Origin: Nageia nagi
Lineage: Eukaryota > Pinophyta
Length of the DNA stretch: 64,000 bases
Reading direction: 5' to 3'
Assembly: GCA_050084985.1 (NCBI GenBank)
Contig: JBITNC010000001.1
Coordinates: forward strand, 120,714,001-120,778,000
In this document: positions 12,865 to 23,582 of the stretch, piece by piece
Position numbering within the stretch: the stretch's first letter is position 1
How the letters are laid out: every line of letters starts with the position of its first letter
The notes under the pieces: model-generated
Seen by the model: only the letters and a program-made list of their open reading frames with translations
Told to the model about the DNA's origin: nothing
Database searches by the model: none
Made by a program: the position numbers and the translations under genes

Positions 12865-13295
12865 TGAAGGAATTAGTTCTACACTAATCCTCTAGGTCCA
12901 AGACTATAGAAAACTCAATCATTCAACATCTACAAGCTAATAACACCATTCACACAAGATAACACAAATATAATGTGGTTCCTCCCTCCTTGGGAGTACA
13001 TCCACAACTAGATCTCAATTCTCAATCTATGCACCCTCTTACAACAATTCCTTTCTCTCCTACACAAACTAGTAGAGAAATCTTACTCCAAAAACTTAGT
13101 ACTATTACAAGAGGAGAGGCCCTCTATTTATAGCATGAGAGCACCTCCCTAACCTCCCTTTAACCCAAGGGCAAGGTTAGGGTTACATAATAAAGAATTT
13201 AATTAATCCCTTAAGGTATCTAAATATCCTTTAAGTGATTAATTGAATTTACAAGGAGTTTAGATATTCATAATATTTCATTACAAATTCTAACA
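12865..13295 (-). repeat. 3' LTR of Copia E1
   Basis: A 431-bp terminal repeat, beside the polypurine tract AAGGGGAG. A TATAAATA box on the minus strand lies at 13125-13132. Confidence 0.95.
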
Positions 13296-13303
13296 CTCCC
13301 CTT
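13296..13303 (-). other. Polypurine tract of E1
   Basis: AAGGGGAG on the minus strand immediately precedes the TGTTAGAA start of the 3' LTR, the expected plus-strand priming site. Confidence 0.8.
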
Positions 13304-13779
13304 AATGCAATATTGGGATAGAGCATAGAAGAGAGAGAGTAAGAGAGAGTTCTCCTCCATAGAGATACAAGCGGAGATGAGAACATTTACATATTTGAGA
13401 ATCTTTTTAAGAACTAGTTTGAGACTCACTACATTACCATTTGATAAAATGGTTTACAATACAATCATTAACCACAACTGGTTTCATTGTACATAGTAGT
13501 CGATCAACTTTAAGCTGACATGTGAGTCTCCATGAGCTTGCTTACACAAGGTGAGTAACCTGCATTTCTGAAGAAGATCTTACATGCTACAAGCAACTCA
13601 TGAACAAAATCAGTTAGATGCATCATATATTCATTTTATTAATAAGAGAATCTAATAATGCCATCTTATAAATAACTGATCAATGGTGCATTATAAGTCA
13701 TCACGGAGATGCCAAGCCATCACTCATAGTCACCTGTTGTATATAGACATGTGTTGATTATTAATAGAGCATAAAAAAT

Positions 13780-14000
13780 TGTACAACAAGTTTCTCATGC
13801 AGAGTAAACTTACCACGGAGGTATAAAATGTACAAGAAGTTCCTCACACAGAGCAAACTTACCACAGAGGTATATCAATTATATGCTCAAAAAATTGTAC
13901 AACAAGTTTCTCATGCAGAGCAAACTTACCACGGAGGTATAAAATGTACAAGAAGTTTCTCATGTAGAGCAAACTTATCATGGAGGTATATCATAATCAA
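13780..14000. repeat. Tandem repeat in the 3' untranslated region of E1
   Basis: A roughly 49-bp unit (TGTACAACAAGTTTCTCATG...) occurs four times, starting near 13780, 13829, 13896 and 13945, so it forms a 116-bp dimer repeated twice. It lies between the gag-pol stop and the PPT. E2 has about one copy at the matching place (near 27190-27260), so the expansion is specific to E1's lineage. Confidence 0.8.
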
Positions 14001-14059
14001 CACTATATAACAACAAAAAAGGGCCTCTTAGAGGTGAAGTTGTCATCATTAACAAAAGT

Positions 14060-17000
14060 TCAAACTTCACTCCCACTTGAGGGCAACTTCACCAACCTGA
14101 GAGAATCCCTATGCTTGCTGAACTGAGCTTCAGGAAGGGGCTTGGTGAATAAATTAGTAGAGTTTACAGTAGATGGACAATACTCCAAGTGTATGATGTC
14201 ATCTAGAACCTTCTCCCTGATAAAATGGGCTTGGATTTCCACATGTTTGGTTCTCTGATGGAACACAAGATTCGTAGCCAAAGAGATAGCCGATTGATTG
14301 TCTAAAGAAATAAGAGATGGGCCATTTTGCTCATACCCAATTTCATTCAGAAGATGCCTCAGCCAAATAGCTTCTTGGGTGGCAACAGACATGGCTCGAT
14401 ATTCAGCTTTGGTGGTAGAAAGAGTCATAGTAGGTTGCTTCTTGGAAGCCCAAGAGATAGCACCTGAACCAATGTTGAACACATATGTAGAGGTTAATTT
14501 TCTATCATCTCTATCTCCCTCATAATCAAAATCTAAGAACCCAAAGAGAACAATTAAGGGCACTTTGGAATACTTAAGAGCAAGATCCTTTGTCCCTACC
14601 ACATACCTCAAGATTTGCTTAATAGCATTGAGGTGCTCAACATATGGTTTTTGCATGAATCGTGCCATTAGATTCACTGCAAAGGTAATATCAGGTCGAG
14701 AGATAGTCAGATATAGAAGACTACTGATCAATTACCTATAAGCTGTAGCATCAACCAACTAAGAATTTGAGATCAGAGATATAATGATTCCAGGAGAAAC
14801 AGGTATTATAGCATGTCTACATTCCTCCATTCCAAACTTTTGCAAGATATTTGATATATACTTAAATTGACTAAGATAAGTACAATCTTTGTGTTGGTAT
14901 ACTTGCATCCCAAGATAGTAATGCAATAGACCTAGATCAGTCATTTCAAATGTTGCCTTTAGTTTGGATATGCACTCTTGGATGATTTCAATATTATTGC
15001 CAGTTATGAGAAGATCATCCACATAAAGGAGAATTAAGACCATGTCTTTTCCTTGATTGAGTACATAGAGATCTGAGTCAGAGAAGCACTTGGAAAAACT
15101 AATATATGTAAAGAATCTTGAAATTTTGTTGTACCATGCTCTAGGTGCTTGCTTAAGTCTATACAAAGACTTCTTTAGCTTGCACACAAAAGACTCTTTA
15201 CCTTCTGGAATAAATCCTTCTGGTTGATTCATGTAGATTTCTATATCCAAGTCACCATTGAGAAATGCACTCTTAACATCAAGTTGAAAAACTTTCCATC
15301 CTTGAGCTACAAAAAGAGCAAGGATTATCCTAATAGTAGGCATCTTGGCTACAGGAGCAAAGGTTTCCTCATAATCAATACCATATTTCTGAGCGAATCC
15401 TTTGGCCACTAACCTTGCTTTGTATTTTTCAATTTCTCCATCAGAATTGTACTTGACCTTGTATATCCATTTATTTTCAATCACATTTTTCTCATTGGGA
15501 TAAGGAACCAAATCCCAAGTTTCATTTTTCAAGAGCACCTCATACTCAACTTTCATAGCTTCCATCCAACACTCTTGCTTGGAAGCTTCTTTGAAGGTTG
15601 ATGGCTCATTCGTATTATCAATTTTGGCAAATAAAGATTTATTCAAGATCATACTCCTTGTAATTCTCTAAGCTGGAGAATTTTGCTCTTGTGGTGACTT
15701 CCCTACATTATCATCCAACCAATTAGGTGCAGGACAAGAATCATCTGAATTAGACACCTTAGCATGAGAAGTCATATCCTCTGGAAGTTCATTGAACTTG
15801 ACATCCCTAGAAACAAAGACTATTTTATGGGATGAGGAGTAGAGCCTGTAACCTTTATGCTGATTATCATACCCCACAAAGATGCATTTTTCTAATTTTT
15901 TATCCAACTTCTTTCTTTTCTCTAAGGTAATGAAGGCAAATGCATCACAACCGAAGACCCTAAAGTGTGAGATGTTAGGTTTCTTTCCTGTCCATGCTTC
16001 ATACAGAGTTTTACCTTCAACTGCTTTAGTAGGACACCTATTTAGGGTGTGAATAGCAGTGTGAATAGCTTCACCCCATAAGAAATTAGGAAGGTTACCC
16101 AACATGCACCTTGCCATTTCCATAATGGTTTGATTCTTCCTTTCAGTAACTCCATTTTGTTGAGGGGTGTAAGGGATTATGAATTGCCGCTTGATCCCAT
16201 GTTTAACACAATAGTTGTTAAACTCATTGCTATTATACTCACCCCCATTATCAGATCTCAGCATCTTGATCTTAGAATCAGTTTGATTTTCAAAAAGAGC
16301 CTTGAAGTCTTTAAACCTGTCAAAAGTTTGATCCTTGTGCTCAAATAGATAACCAAATGTCATCCTATTGAAGTCATCAATGAAGGTCAGAACATAAGAA
16401 GCTCCCCCCAAAGACTTAGTCTGAAATGGACCCATCAAATCTGAATGCACAAGCTAAAGAGGATGAGTAGCTTGAGTTGCCTTATCTTTTTCAAACTTTT
16501 ACCTATTCATCTTTCCTAGAATGCACCTTTCAGAGAGACCAATTGTGGGTGAAATATTAGGTAAACCTTCCACAAGTTCTTGATTTTTCATATCTTGAAT
16601 ACTCTTGTGGTTAAGGTGCCCTAATTGTTGATGCCAAAGATTACCCTTTGAACAAAAATTTGTAGCAAGACATATCTTTGAAGGAACTTGATCCACAATA
16701 TAAAGGTCATCCTTTATTGATCCTTTCATTAAGGTGGCAAGTCCTTTCTTAACACACCAGGAGTGTGAGGTAAACTCAAATGAGTATCCTTTCCTTGTAA
16801 TCTGAATTACGGAGATAAGATTCATCCTTACTTTAGGCACATAAAAGACATTATCAAGAACCTTTCCATGAATCTTCACACTCCCTATTCCTTGAACATC
16901 AAGGACTGTATTATCACCTATCACAACTGCATCCTTCTTGTACTTATGAGAGTTTTCAAACTTATCCTTTTCATAACACATGTGATTAGTGCATCCTAAA

Positions 17001-17977
17001 TCAACAATCCAATCATTTGAAATAGTTTGAGTCACTGAGTAGTAGGCAATAGTAGTAGCATGCTTGTTCTTCTTTTTATGATCGAAATTTTTCACATTTG
17101 CATTTACCTTGCCTTTTTCAACAAATTTCTTTTTGTGGTAGTCATTCTCTTTGTGCCCAAAGATGCCACAAAAGTTACAATTTCCATCAAACTTTTCCTT
17201 AGGTGTTGGATTGCTTGATCCAGATTTGTCATTCCTTTGCTTGAAGTTGCCATTATTGTTGCCCTTTTTCTCATGCTTCCTGAAGGTAGATGAGGATTTG
17301 TTATCTTTGGATTTATAATGATTGAACTACTTCTTGAAAGGAGTTTTAGTTGCTCCTAGAGCAATGTTATTGTCCTTTGGAGAAAAGTTCAACATTTTCT
17401 TATTCAAAGTTTCCTCATGCTTCAGAAGGAGTCTAGAAAGGTTATCAAGAGAGATGACATCTTCTTCATCATCGAGCCTAGTTTCCATAATTGTGACAAA
17501 GTTATTGAACTTTGTAGAAAGGCTTTGAAGAATGATGAAGACCATGAACTCATCATTGATCCAGTTGCACCCACAGCCAACCAGTTGTGTCCTGAGGTCA
17601 ATGATTTTATTCAAGTAAATAGAAGCACTTTCATCTTCACCTTGATGATATTGTGACAACTTTTGTAAAATAGTGAACCTCCTTGAAAGTTTTGACCCAA
17701 GGTAAATTTTCTTTAGCCTATCCCAAGCTTCCTTTACTGATGTTGAAGAAGAGATCATGAGAAGTACATCATCTGAAATTGCATGATAAATCATTGAAGT
17801 TGCTAAATCATTCTTTGAGTTGTAGATTTCAAGAGCCTTCTCATTTGTAGGAGCAACCAAGTCTTCATTAACTATTTGCCATAGCTTCCTTGCTTGTAAC
17901 TCAGCTTTCATACGAGGTTCCCATATGCCAAAGTTGGAACCATCAAGTATATGCTTGGGTATGAAGGTTTCAACCAT
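14060..17977 (-). pseudogene. Copia gag-pol polyprotein of E1, six in-frame stops
   Basis: From the ATG at 17977 the frame runs 1,305 codons to the stop at 14060 with no frameshift. Domains in order: UBN2-type Gag (residues about 1-215); zinc knuckle CNFCGIFGHKENDY (about 267-280) whose last Cys is Tyr; protease (about 326) reading DLG instead of DSG; integrase HHCC finger (about 449-495) with the third ligand changed to Ser; integrase core (about 510-690) with SDNGGEY and the catalytic Glu in NGVTERKN; RT (about 825-1060) with YVDD near 985; RNase H (about 1140-1280) with DFD, STTKAEY and LDNQSA. Stops lie at 17327 (TAG), 16499 (TAA), 16454 (TAG), 15668 (TAG), 14759 (TAG) and 14732 (TAA). 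Several fall where relatives have Gln, so C-to-T change of methylated cytosine is the likely cause. It would make, copy and integrate the element's cDNA if intact. Confidence 0.95.
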
Positions 17978-19420
17978 TGCTACACAAAAGTAAATAAGCA
18001 AGAAGAATGAATTAAATTTCTACAATTTACCATCTATACAAATCAAAACATTGATAAGTAAACATGTCCCACATGTGCAAACTTATAAAACAAGATCCAT
18101 ATAAGGATAAAGTTGAGGTTGTTTTCTTGTATAGAATTAGGCCTTCACCTGGATGCCCGTAGAGTGGAGCCCAAGTACTACCAGTCCTCAACCAGTTCAC
18201 CTTGGTCAGTAATATACTCTCTCAAGGAGAAGTACCAACTATTTTCTAAGGATCTGACGTATCTTGGATCGGCTATTTTAATTATCTTGTTTAAGGTTTT
18301 TAGGTTTCCTCTTAGGTTATCAAGATAATCCTTGAATGAATGTGTAGACATGTGGTATCACTACACACATGCCTTTCCACCTAATAGAGTTATGTCCAAT
18401 CCAACATAGGTCTTAGGGGCAATTAAGATGGATTTACCACCACTTGGTTCTTTGGACTAAAAAGGCTCCAATCTGCCCTATCCTCACCTCGTGGCTCCCC
18501 AAACAAGTCATGTTGTGGAAAAGTACATGCAGATGTGTTCATTTTAGGGGTTACTTTCAATATTTGTGTTTTGCAAGTATAAAGCAATTATGCAAAAATA
18601 TAAAAGTAAAGTATTAAAAATACATCATCCACAAGAACTTGAAATATAAGAGTCCAATGGGTTTTGTACTAACCCCTAAAGGACATTTTTACATTTTGCA
18701 TACTTACTCAAGTTCATAAATTCATTCAACACTTTAATGAATTAAAAAAGGCTAAGTCCTACTTAGCATTAATCCATAACTTAAAAAAAAAATTAAACAT
18801 GCATTATTCCATAACTTAAAAATTAAGTAATAAACATGCATCATCTAATGCATTATTTAACTTAAAAATTTTAAGTACTAAGCATGCTTTAGTCCTCAAC
18901 AAGATTAAGAGGCATGCATTACAAATTTAGCATGCAAGATCTAGATAAAGTTTTAAGTAAAAAAAAAAAAATACAAATTCCTCTTTTTTTTTACTTAAAG
19001 TTTTATCCCTAAAACTTGTATGCAAAAAAAATTGTCTTTTAAGTATGCATTTATATTTTAAGTAAAAAAAATTTCCCTTATTTACTTAAAAAATAGCATA
19101 CTTAACTTAAATATTTATCCTTCAAAGATAGCATACTTAGATTACCTTAGCAAATTTTTACTAAAAATGTTTTGCCTAAGTAAATTACCATACTTAGAGA
19201 AAAAAAATGCTAAGAGATTGACATTCTAGAAATTGCATGTGCACCTTAGTAAATAAAAAATGCAATTTTGAGTAAAATATTAAAAATTATTCTAAGCATC
19301 TTTTTTAAAAAAATAGGTAAGCAAAGTTTAACTTAAAAAAAATATTCACTACTTTCCAAGTTTGCAAGAATTTAACGGAAAAAGAGAAGACCCATACCCC
19401 TACTACATGCATATTTAATG

Positions 19421-19551
19421 CTACCCTTCCCTTACCAAGAAGGAGAATATGTTGCTTTGCATGTGCATGCAAGTAGTCAACAAATAAATTAAATAGTGAT
19501 GGCTACCCTTCCCTTACCAAGAAGGAGAATACGTTTCTTTGCATGTGCATG
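19421..19551. repeat. Short direct duplication in the E1 leader
   Basis: About 50 bp (GCTACCCTTCCCTTACCAAG ... TGCATGTGCATG) occur at 19421-19471 and again at 19501-19551 with two or three mismatches. Confidence 0.8.
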
Positions 19552-20783
19552 GAAAAAAAAATTAAATGCACAAACAAAATGGGAGAAGATGCAGAGGGAG
19601 GAGAAGAGGGTTGCATAGGAGAAGAGTAGATGGTGAGGGAGGAGGGAGAAGGCATGGATTTTGCAATGGAACTATTCCCCAACATTAAGAATTATGGCAT
19701 CCGTAGTTGCAGATGCAGCATCTTCCTACCCTGTGTCTCCTCCTTGCGGCTCAAAATCCCATCTCAGCCATTGTCATCTCCATGAACCCCACCACCATTA
19801 CCATTTCCATTTCCATCGTGAGATGTTCCAATGCTAATGCTTGCCACCTACATCAAATGTTTTTCATGGGGCTATGCTACTTTCTTCAGAAGACTCTCCA
19901 CCATTAACATCCATGACATCATTTTACCGTTGAGAGATTGGCCTCACTTCAATTCACAAAATGCCACCCCATGATTACTACTGCATTGAACATTTTTGGA
20001 TCTGGAGTTCCCCAAATAATGTGTGGTTATGAACATTTGACGGTGCAAATAGAGGCAAATGAGGGAATTTCTCACAGTCAGCATTGGTCGTGCCAATGAG
20101 CCCAACGAACATGCCCCCACCATTTCTTGTCTGTGATGAATGCCAATGCAGAGATTGCTAGTGGGAAGAGGTATCTCCAGAGTTGGAGGAAGAGGAAAAA
20201 AACAACACAGATGTTTGTAGTAGAATAAGATAAAGAGGATTTCCCACATGCAACTCATGGGATGATCCCCAGAACAACATCAACGGTTCCAATATGGAAC
20301 ATGCTTTCTATCATGGGTGGAGGTCATTGATTCACATGACTATTACAACAATAATAGAAGGTTAAGCACATGGATATAGAGCATCTTACAAGGGATGCAA
20401 AGGGTCCCTTCATTGAATTCCAAGTCCAACAATAACAAGACCAAGAACTCATTCTCAAATGCTATCTCTTTCATTCTTAGCTTCTACCGTCGCCGCTCTA
20501 CAACCGAATGGTAAAAAAATTGCTCCAGGGGCTCACCAAAGAAAATTTATGTAACAGTAGATACATTATTGACCAAAAAATAATCTTTATTATTCTTTTA
20601 GGTGGTAAACTTTGCAAAAAAATATTATTTTGCAAATATTTTTTGAGAATAAATGGTGATTTTTGTAGAAATAAGTAAACTGTAATTACTTCTCTCAAAT
20701 TTTTACACTCAACAATGTAAAAAATACACCAATTTTTATTTCCCAAAGAGAAGAACTTATTTGAAACACAAATAAATGCAATT

Positions 20784-20789
20784 TATATA

Positions 20790-20856
<67 letters not shown>
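20784..20856. repeat. (TA)n microsatellite
   Basis: About 73 bp of nearly pure TA dinucleotides with one break, in the E1 leader. Confidence 0.95.
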
Positions 20857-20857
<1 letters not shown>

Positions 20858-21108
20858 TAACCCCAATTTTTATAGAATAGCCATAAGCTAATCAATAAAA
20901 AAAATTGCAACTTAAAAAAAAAAAAGAGGGTTAGTAATCAATTGCATCATTTTAAGCATACTAACACATCTTCAAAGAATTATGTTAGTATCATAATAAA
21001 AATAATAATAAAAAAAAAAATTATACCTTCTCTTGATTTTACCTCAACAATGGAGTGTAGGTTGAGAAATAAAGGCCTTCAAGATGTTGAAGAAGGATCA
21101 CCAAGATG

Positions 21109-21170
21109 TAGCTTCCACACCAAAAAGAAAAGCTTTCACACTAAGAAGAAGAGCTTTCACACCAAGCTCT
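21109..21170. repeat. 21-bp tandem repeat abutting the E1 PBS
   Basis: Three copies of a 21-bp unit (AGCTTTCACACCAAGAAGAA type) run into the PBS, whose last bases belong to the final partial unit. On the plus strand it would read SFHTKKK repeats, but that is the non-coding strand of the element. Confidence 0.75.
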
Positions 21171-21177
21171 AGTACTA
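21162..21177 (-). other. Primer binding site of E1
   Basis: Just inside the 5' LTR the minus strand reads TAGTACTAGAGCTTGG. This is the usual initiator-Met PBS (TGGTATCAGAGC) with about three mismatches. Position and the intact AGAGC core support it. Confidence 0.7.
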
Positions 21178-21179
21178 AT

Positions 21180-21610
21180 TGAAGGAATTAGTTCTACACT
21201 AATCCTCTAGGTCCAAGACTATAGAAAACTCAATCATTCAACATCTACAAGCTAATAACACCATTCACACAAGATAACACAAATATAATATGGTTCCTCC
21301 CTCCTTGGGAGTACATCCACAACTATATCTCAATTCTCAATCTATGCACCCTCTTACAACAATTCCTTTCTCTCCTACACAAACTAGTAGAGTAATCTTA
21401 CTCCAAAAACTTAGTACTATTACAAGAGGAGAGGCCCTCTATTTATAGCATGAGAGCACCTCCCTAACCTCCCTTTAACCCAAGGGTAAGGTTAGGGTTA
21501 CATAATAAAGAATTCAATTAATCCCTTAAGGTATCTAAATATCCTTTAAGTGATTAATTGAATTTACAAGGAGTTTAGATATTCACAATATTTCATTACA
21601 AATTCTAACA
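21180..21610 (-). repeat. 5' LTR of Copia E1
   Basis: A 431-bp terminal repeat nearly identical to 12865-13295, next to the PBS. It carries the promoter for the element's genomic RNA. Confidence 0.95.
21440..21447 (-). promoter_or_regulatory. TATA box in the 5' LTR of E1
   Basis: On the minus strand the LTR contains GCTATAAATAGAGGGCC, a canonical plant TATA box just upstream of the likely U3/R boundary. The same TATAAATA-GGCC arrangement occurs in the related LTR at 61.75 kb, which argues that it is conserved. Confidence 0.7.
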
Positions 21611-21615
21611 TAAAT

Positions 21616-22105
21616 AACAATATTTTTTAATCTCACTAAGAAAATTTGATCCTAACAAGGATACAAATTTAAATAATGAAAGAAAATAATCCTAAGATAG
21701 TAAAATATTGTGATACCACTAATTACCTTCTTGAGAATAATACAACTATAGGAACCCATTCATCTCCCATCCCCATCCCTTCTCTCTCTCCCCCATTTAA
21801 TCCCCACTCAATTATTGTAGGTCAATAAACCATCTAATCCCAAAAACTATCAAGATCCCTCCATACCACTAAGGACCTTTCAAAGTGCTCAAAAAATAAC
21901 TCATATATAAAAAGGTCTTATTGGAAGGCCCATAGAAGGAGAAGTACACCATATGGAAACTGGAAAATAAATCATAGATAACATTTCAACCATTTTGAGC
22001 CAACATGGAAGCTATTACATATTTCCCTCTAAATTTAAATAAAAATCAAGAAGCACATAAATTAAATTGTGACCATAAATAATAGGTATAAATTGAAGTA
22101 TCATG
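21616..22105. other. Spacer between E1 and repeat R1
   Basis: About 490 bp of AT-rich DNA with a short pyrimidine-rich tract (21760-21805). No gene was recognised. Confidence 0.5.
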
Positions 22106-23582
22106 TGATGAGCCATTTCAAGGTTCCCTCCTCAAATTTGCCCTAGGAGAGGGATATTTGGATTCTACCTTTTAAATTGGCCAAAAGAATTAGCCCAAAC
22201 TGCACCAAATATCCAATGACTTGCTAAGAATGAAAGATACAAAGTAAACTTGTACAAAATACCTTCAAATTCTAACATCAAGCTATGATGAACAATTATA
22301 AAATATAGGAAAGAAAATGTCTTTAGTATTCTAATGACTTGAGAAAAAGGAAAAATGATACTTAAACAATGCAACAATTCTCCAAAAATCCAACATCCTA
22401 GTTGGAGAATCAAAATAGAAATTGAATAATGTAAATACCACTCCAAATCCAATGTTGCAACCAAGAAGAGAAAATTAGCAATTCGACAATGTAAAGATGC
22501 TCCCAATTCTAACATCCAAGATAGAGAAATAAATAGCAATATTTTCACAACATAAAGTAATTATATTTATAATAATGATAAAGCATAATTAAAAATATGA
22601 AGTTTGTATTAGGACTATCTCCTAAAGGGTTATTTTAGATGGCTCTAAGGCCTCAACAATCCTAGAAGTAGTGAGGTAAGACCAAGTCTCCTTTGCACCA
22701 ACTATGATGAAACCAACAACATTCCTCTCAATATGGCTAAAGTAAGTTTGAAGGTAGCCTTCTCTCCCTTCGATACCTCAAATGTAGGTCACCCCATAAG
22801 TGGCTAAGATAGAGTATCCACTCAATTTGAAAAAAATTATATTAGAATAAAATTTAGCATATTTCATAATGGATATGAGTTTTCCTTTTATAGTTGAGGG
22901 TAATCATCGTATAATCTTGCATTGATATGATATGACAATAAAAAGATATGATCTATATGCTCATGAATGCAACATCCATGATTGGGAGCCTTGGAATAAG
23001 TGAAATTACATCCAATAGCCAAAAATATAAACATACAATAGGGGGACATCATGATCAATTCCAGTGATCCATATGCATAGGAAGGCCAATGTGGGAACTT
23101 GGGATCTGCCTATGCCCAACATCCTTTCTTTGAGACCATTTAATTACCTTAAGATTAGCAATGCCTAGTTTGAAGTACCAGTTCCATCCTTGGAGCTTCA
23201 AATGATCTCATAGTTAGTGCAATCACTTAGGGGATGCTCTACCTCAAAGAGAGGTGCACTAATGACTAGAGATACATTTAATACCAATATTAAAATCATA
23301 AAAGTTAAAATATGCAATACCTCATTTAATGATACTAATATTGAATTTACAATTATAATTACCTTGGTATCATGAATACAATATTTTATTAGCATTTTGG
23401 TAAATAGCTAAATTAAAATAAATAAATAAAAGGGGTATTTATTCCATAATTAGAGCTTTATTAATGTCTCTAAGTGGAATTCACATCATTTTGGCCAAAT
23501 TATACAAAAATAACCTAAAACACTCTTAAATTAATGTTCTCATTTATTAGAGGTGAAATGGGGAAAACACCAAAAAGGGATA
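22106..23582 (-). repeat. R1 copy A: 1.5-kb LTR-like repeat, probably a solo LTR
   Basis: Aligns along its length with 52062-53564 at clear but moderate similarity. It starts TGATGAGCC and ends in AAAAAGGGATA, where the other copy has ATAGGGACA. On the minus strand such ends read TGTCCC...CTCATCA, the form of a plant LTR. No PBS or target duplication is visible here, so this is likely a decayed solo LTR. The ORF at 22165-22548 has no known domain and overlaps the LTR; I do not treat it as a gene. Confidence 0.65.

Larger units (their letters stand above)
18002..21161 (-). other. Long untranslated leader of E1
   Basis: About 3.2 kb separate the PBS from the gag ATG. 18100-18500 is conserved with E2 (31700-32130). 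18560-19400 is rich in A runs and near-repeats of TTAAGTA. 19420-20510 is less AT-rich and includes purine-rich and His-codon-rich stretches, with no protein recognised on either strand. 20784-20856 is a (TA)n microsatellite. Confidence 0.7.
12865..21610 (-). mobile_element. E1: complete young Ty1/Copia retrotransposon, minus strand
   Basis: An 8,746-bp element with 431-bp LTRs at 12865-13295 and 21180-21610, each TG...CA, and a perfect 5-bp target duplication TAAAT (12860-12864 and 21611-21615). By eye the LTRs differ at about six positions (around 1.4%), so insertion is fairly recent. Reading the minus strand: 5' LTR, PBS, a 3.2-kb leader, one gag-pol frame (17977-14060) in the Copia order protease, integrase, RT, RNase H, a 3' untranslated region with tandem repeats, PPT, 3' LTR. 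The polyprotein carries six internal stops and is not translatable as a whole. The element at 26.3-47.9 kb is an older relative. Confidence 0.95.

Noticed and set aside
20942-21172. 76-codon ORF ending in SFHTKKK repeats
   Set aside because: Created by the 21-bp tandem repeat on the non-coding strand of the E1 leader.
22165-22548. 127-codon hydrophobic ORF, with a counterpart at 52098-52493
   Set aside because: It recurs because both lie in R1 LTR copies. The reading frame is open in both, but the product is low-complexity with no known domain, so it is kept only as a weak possibility.
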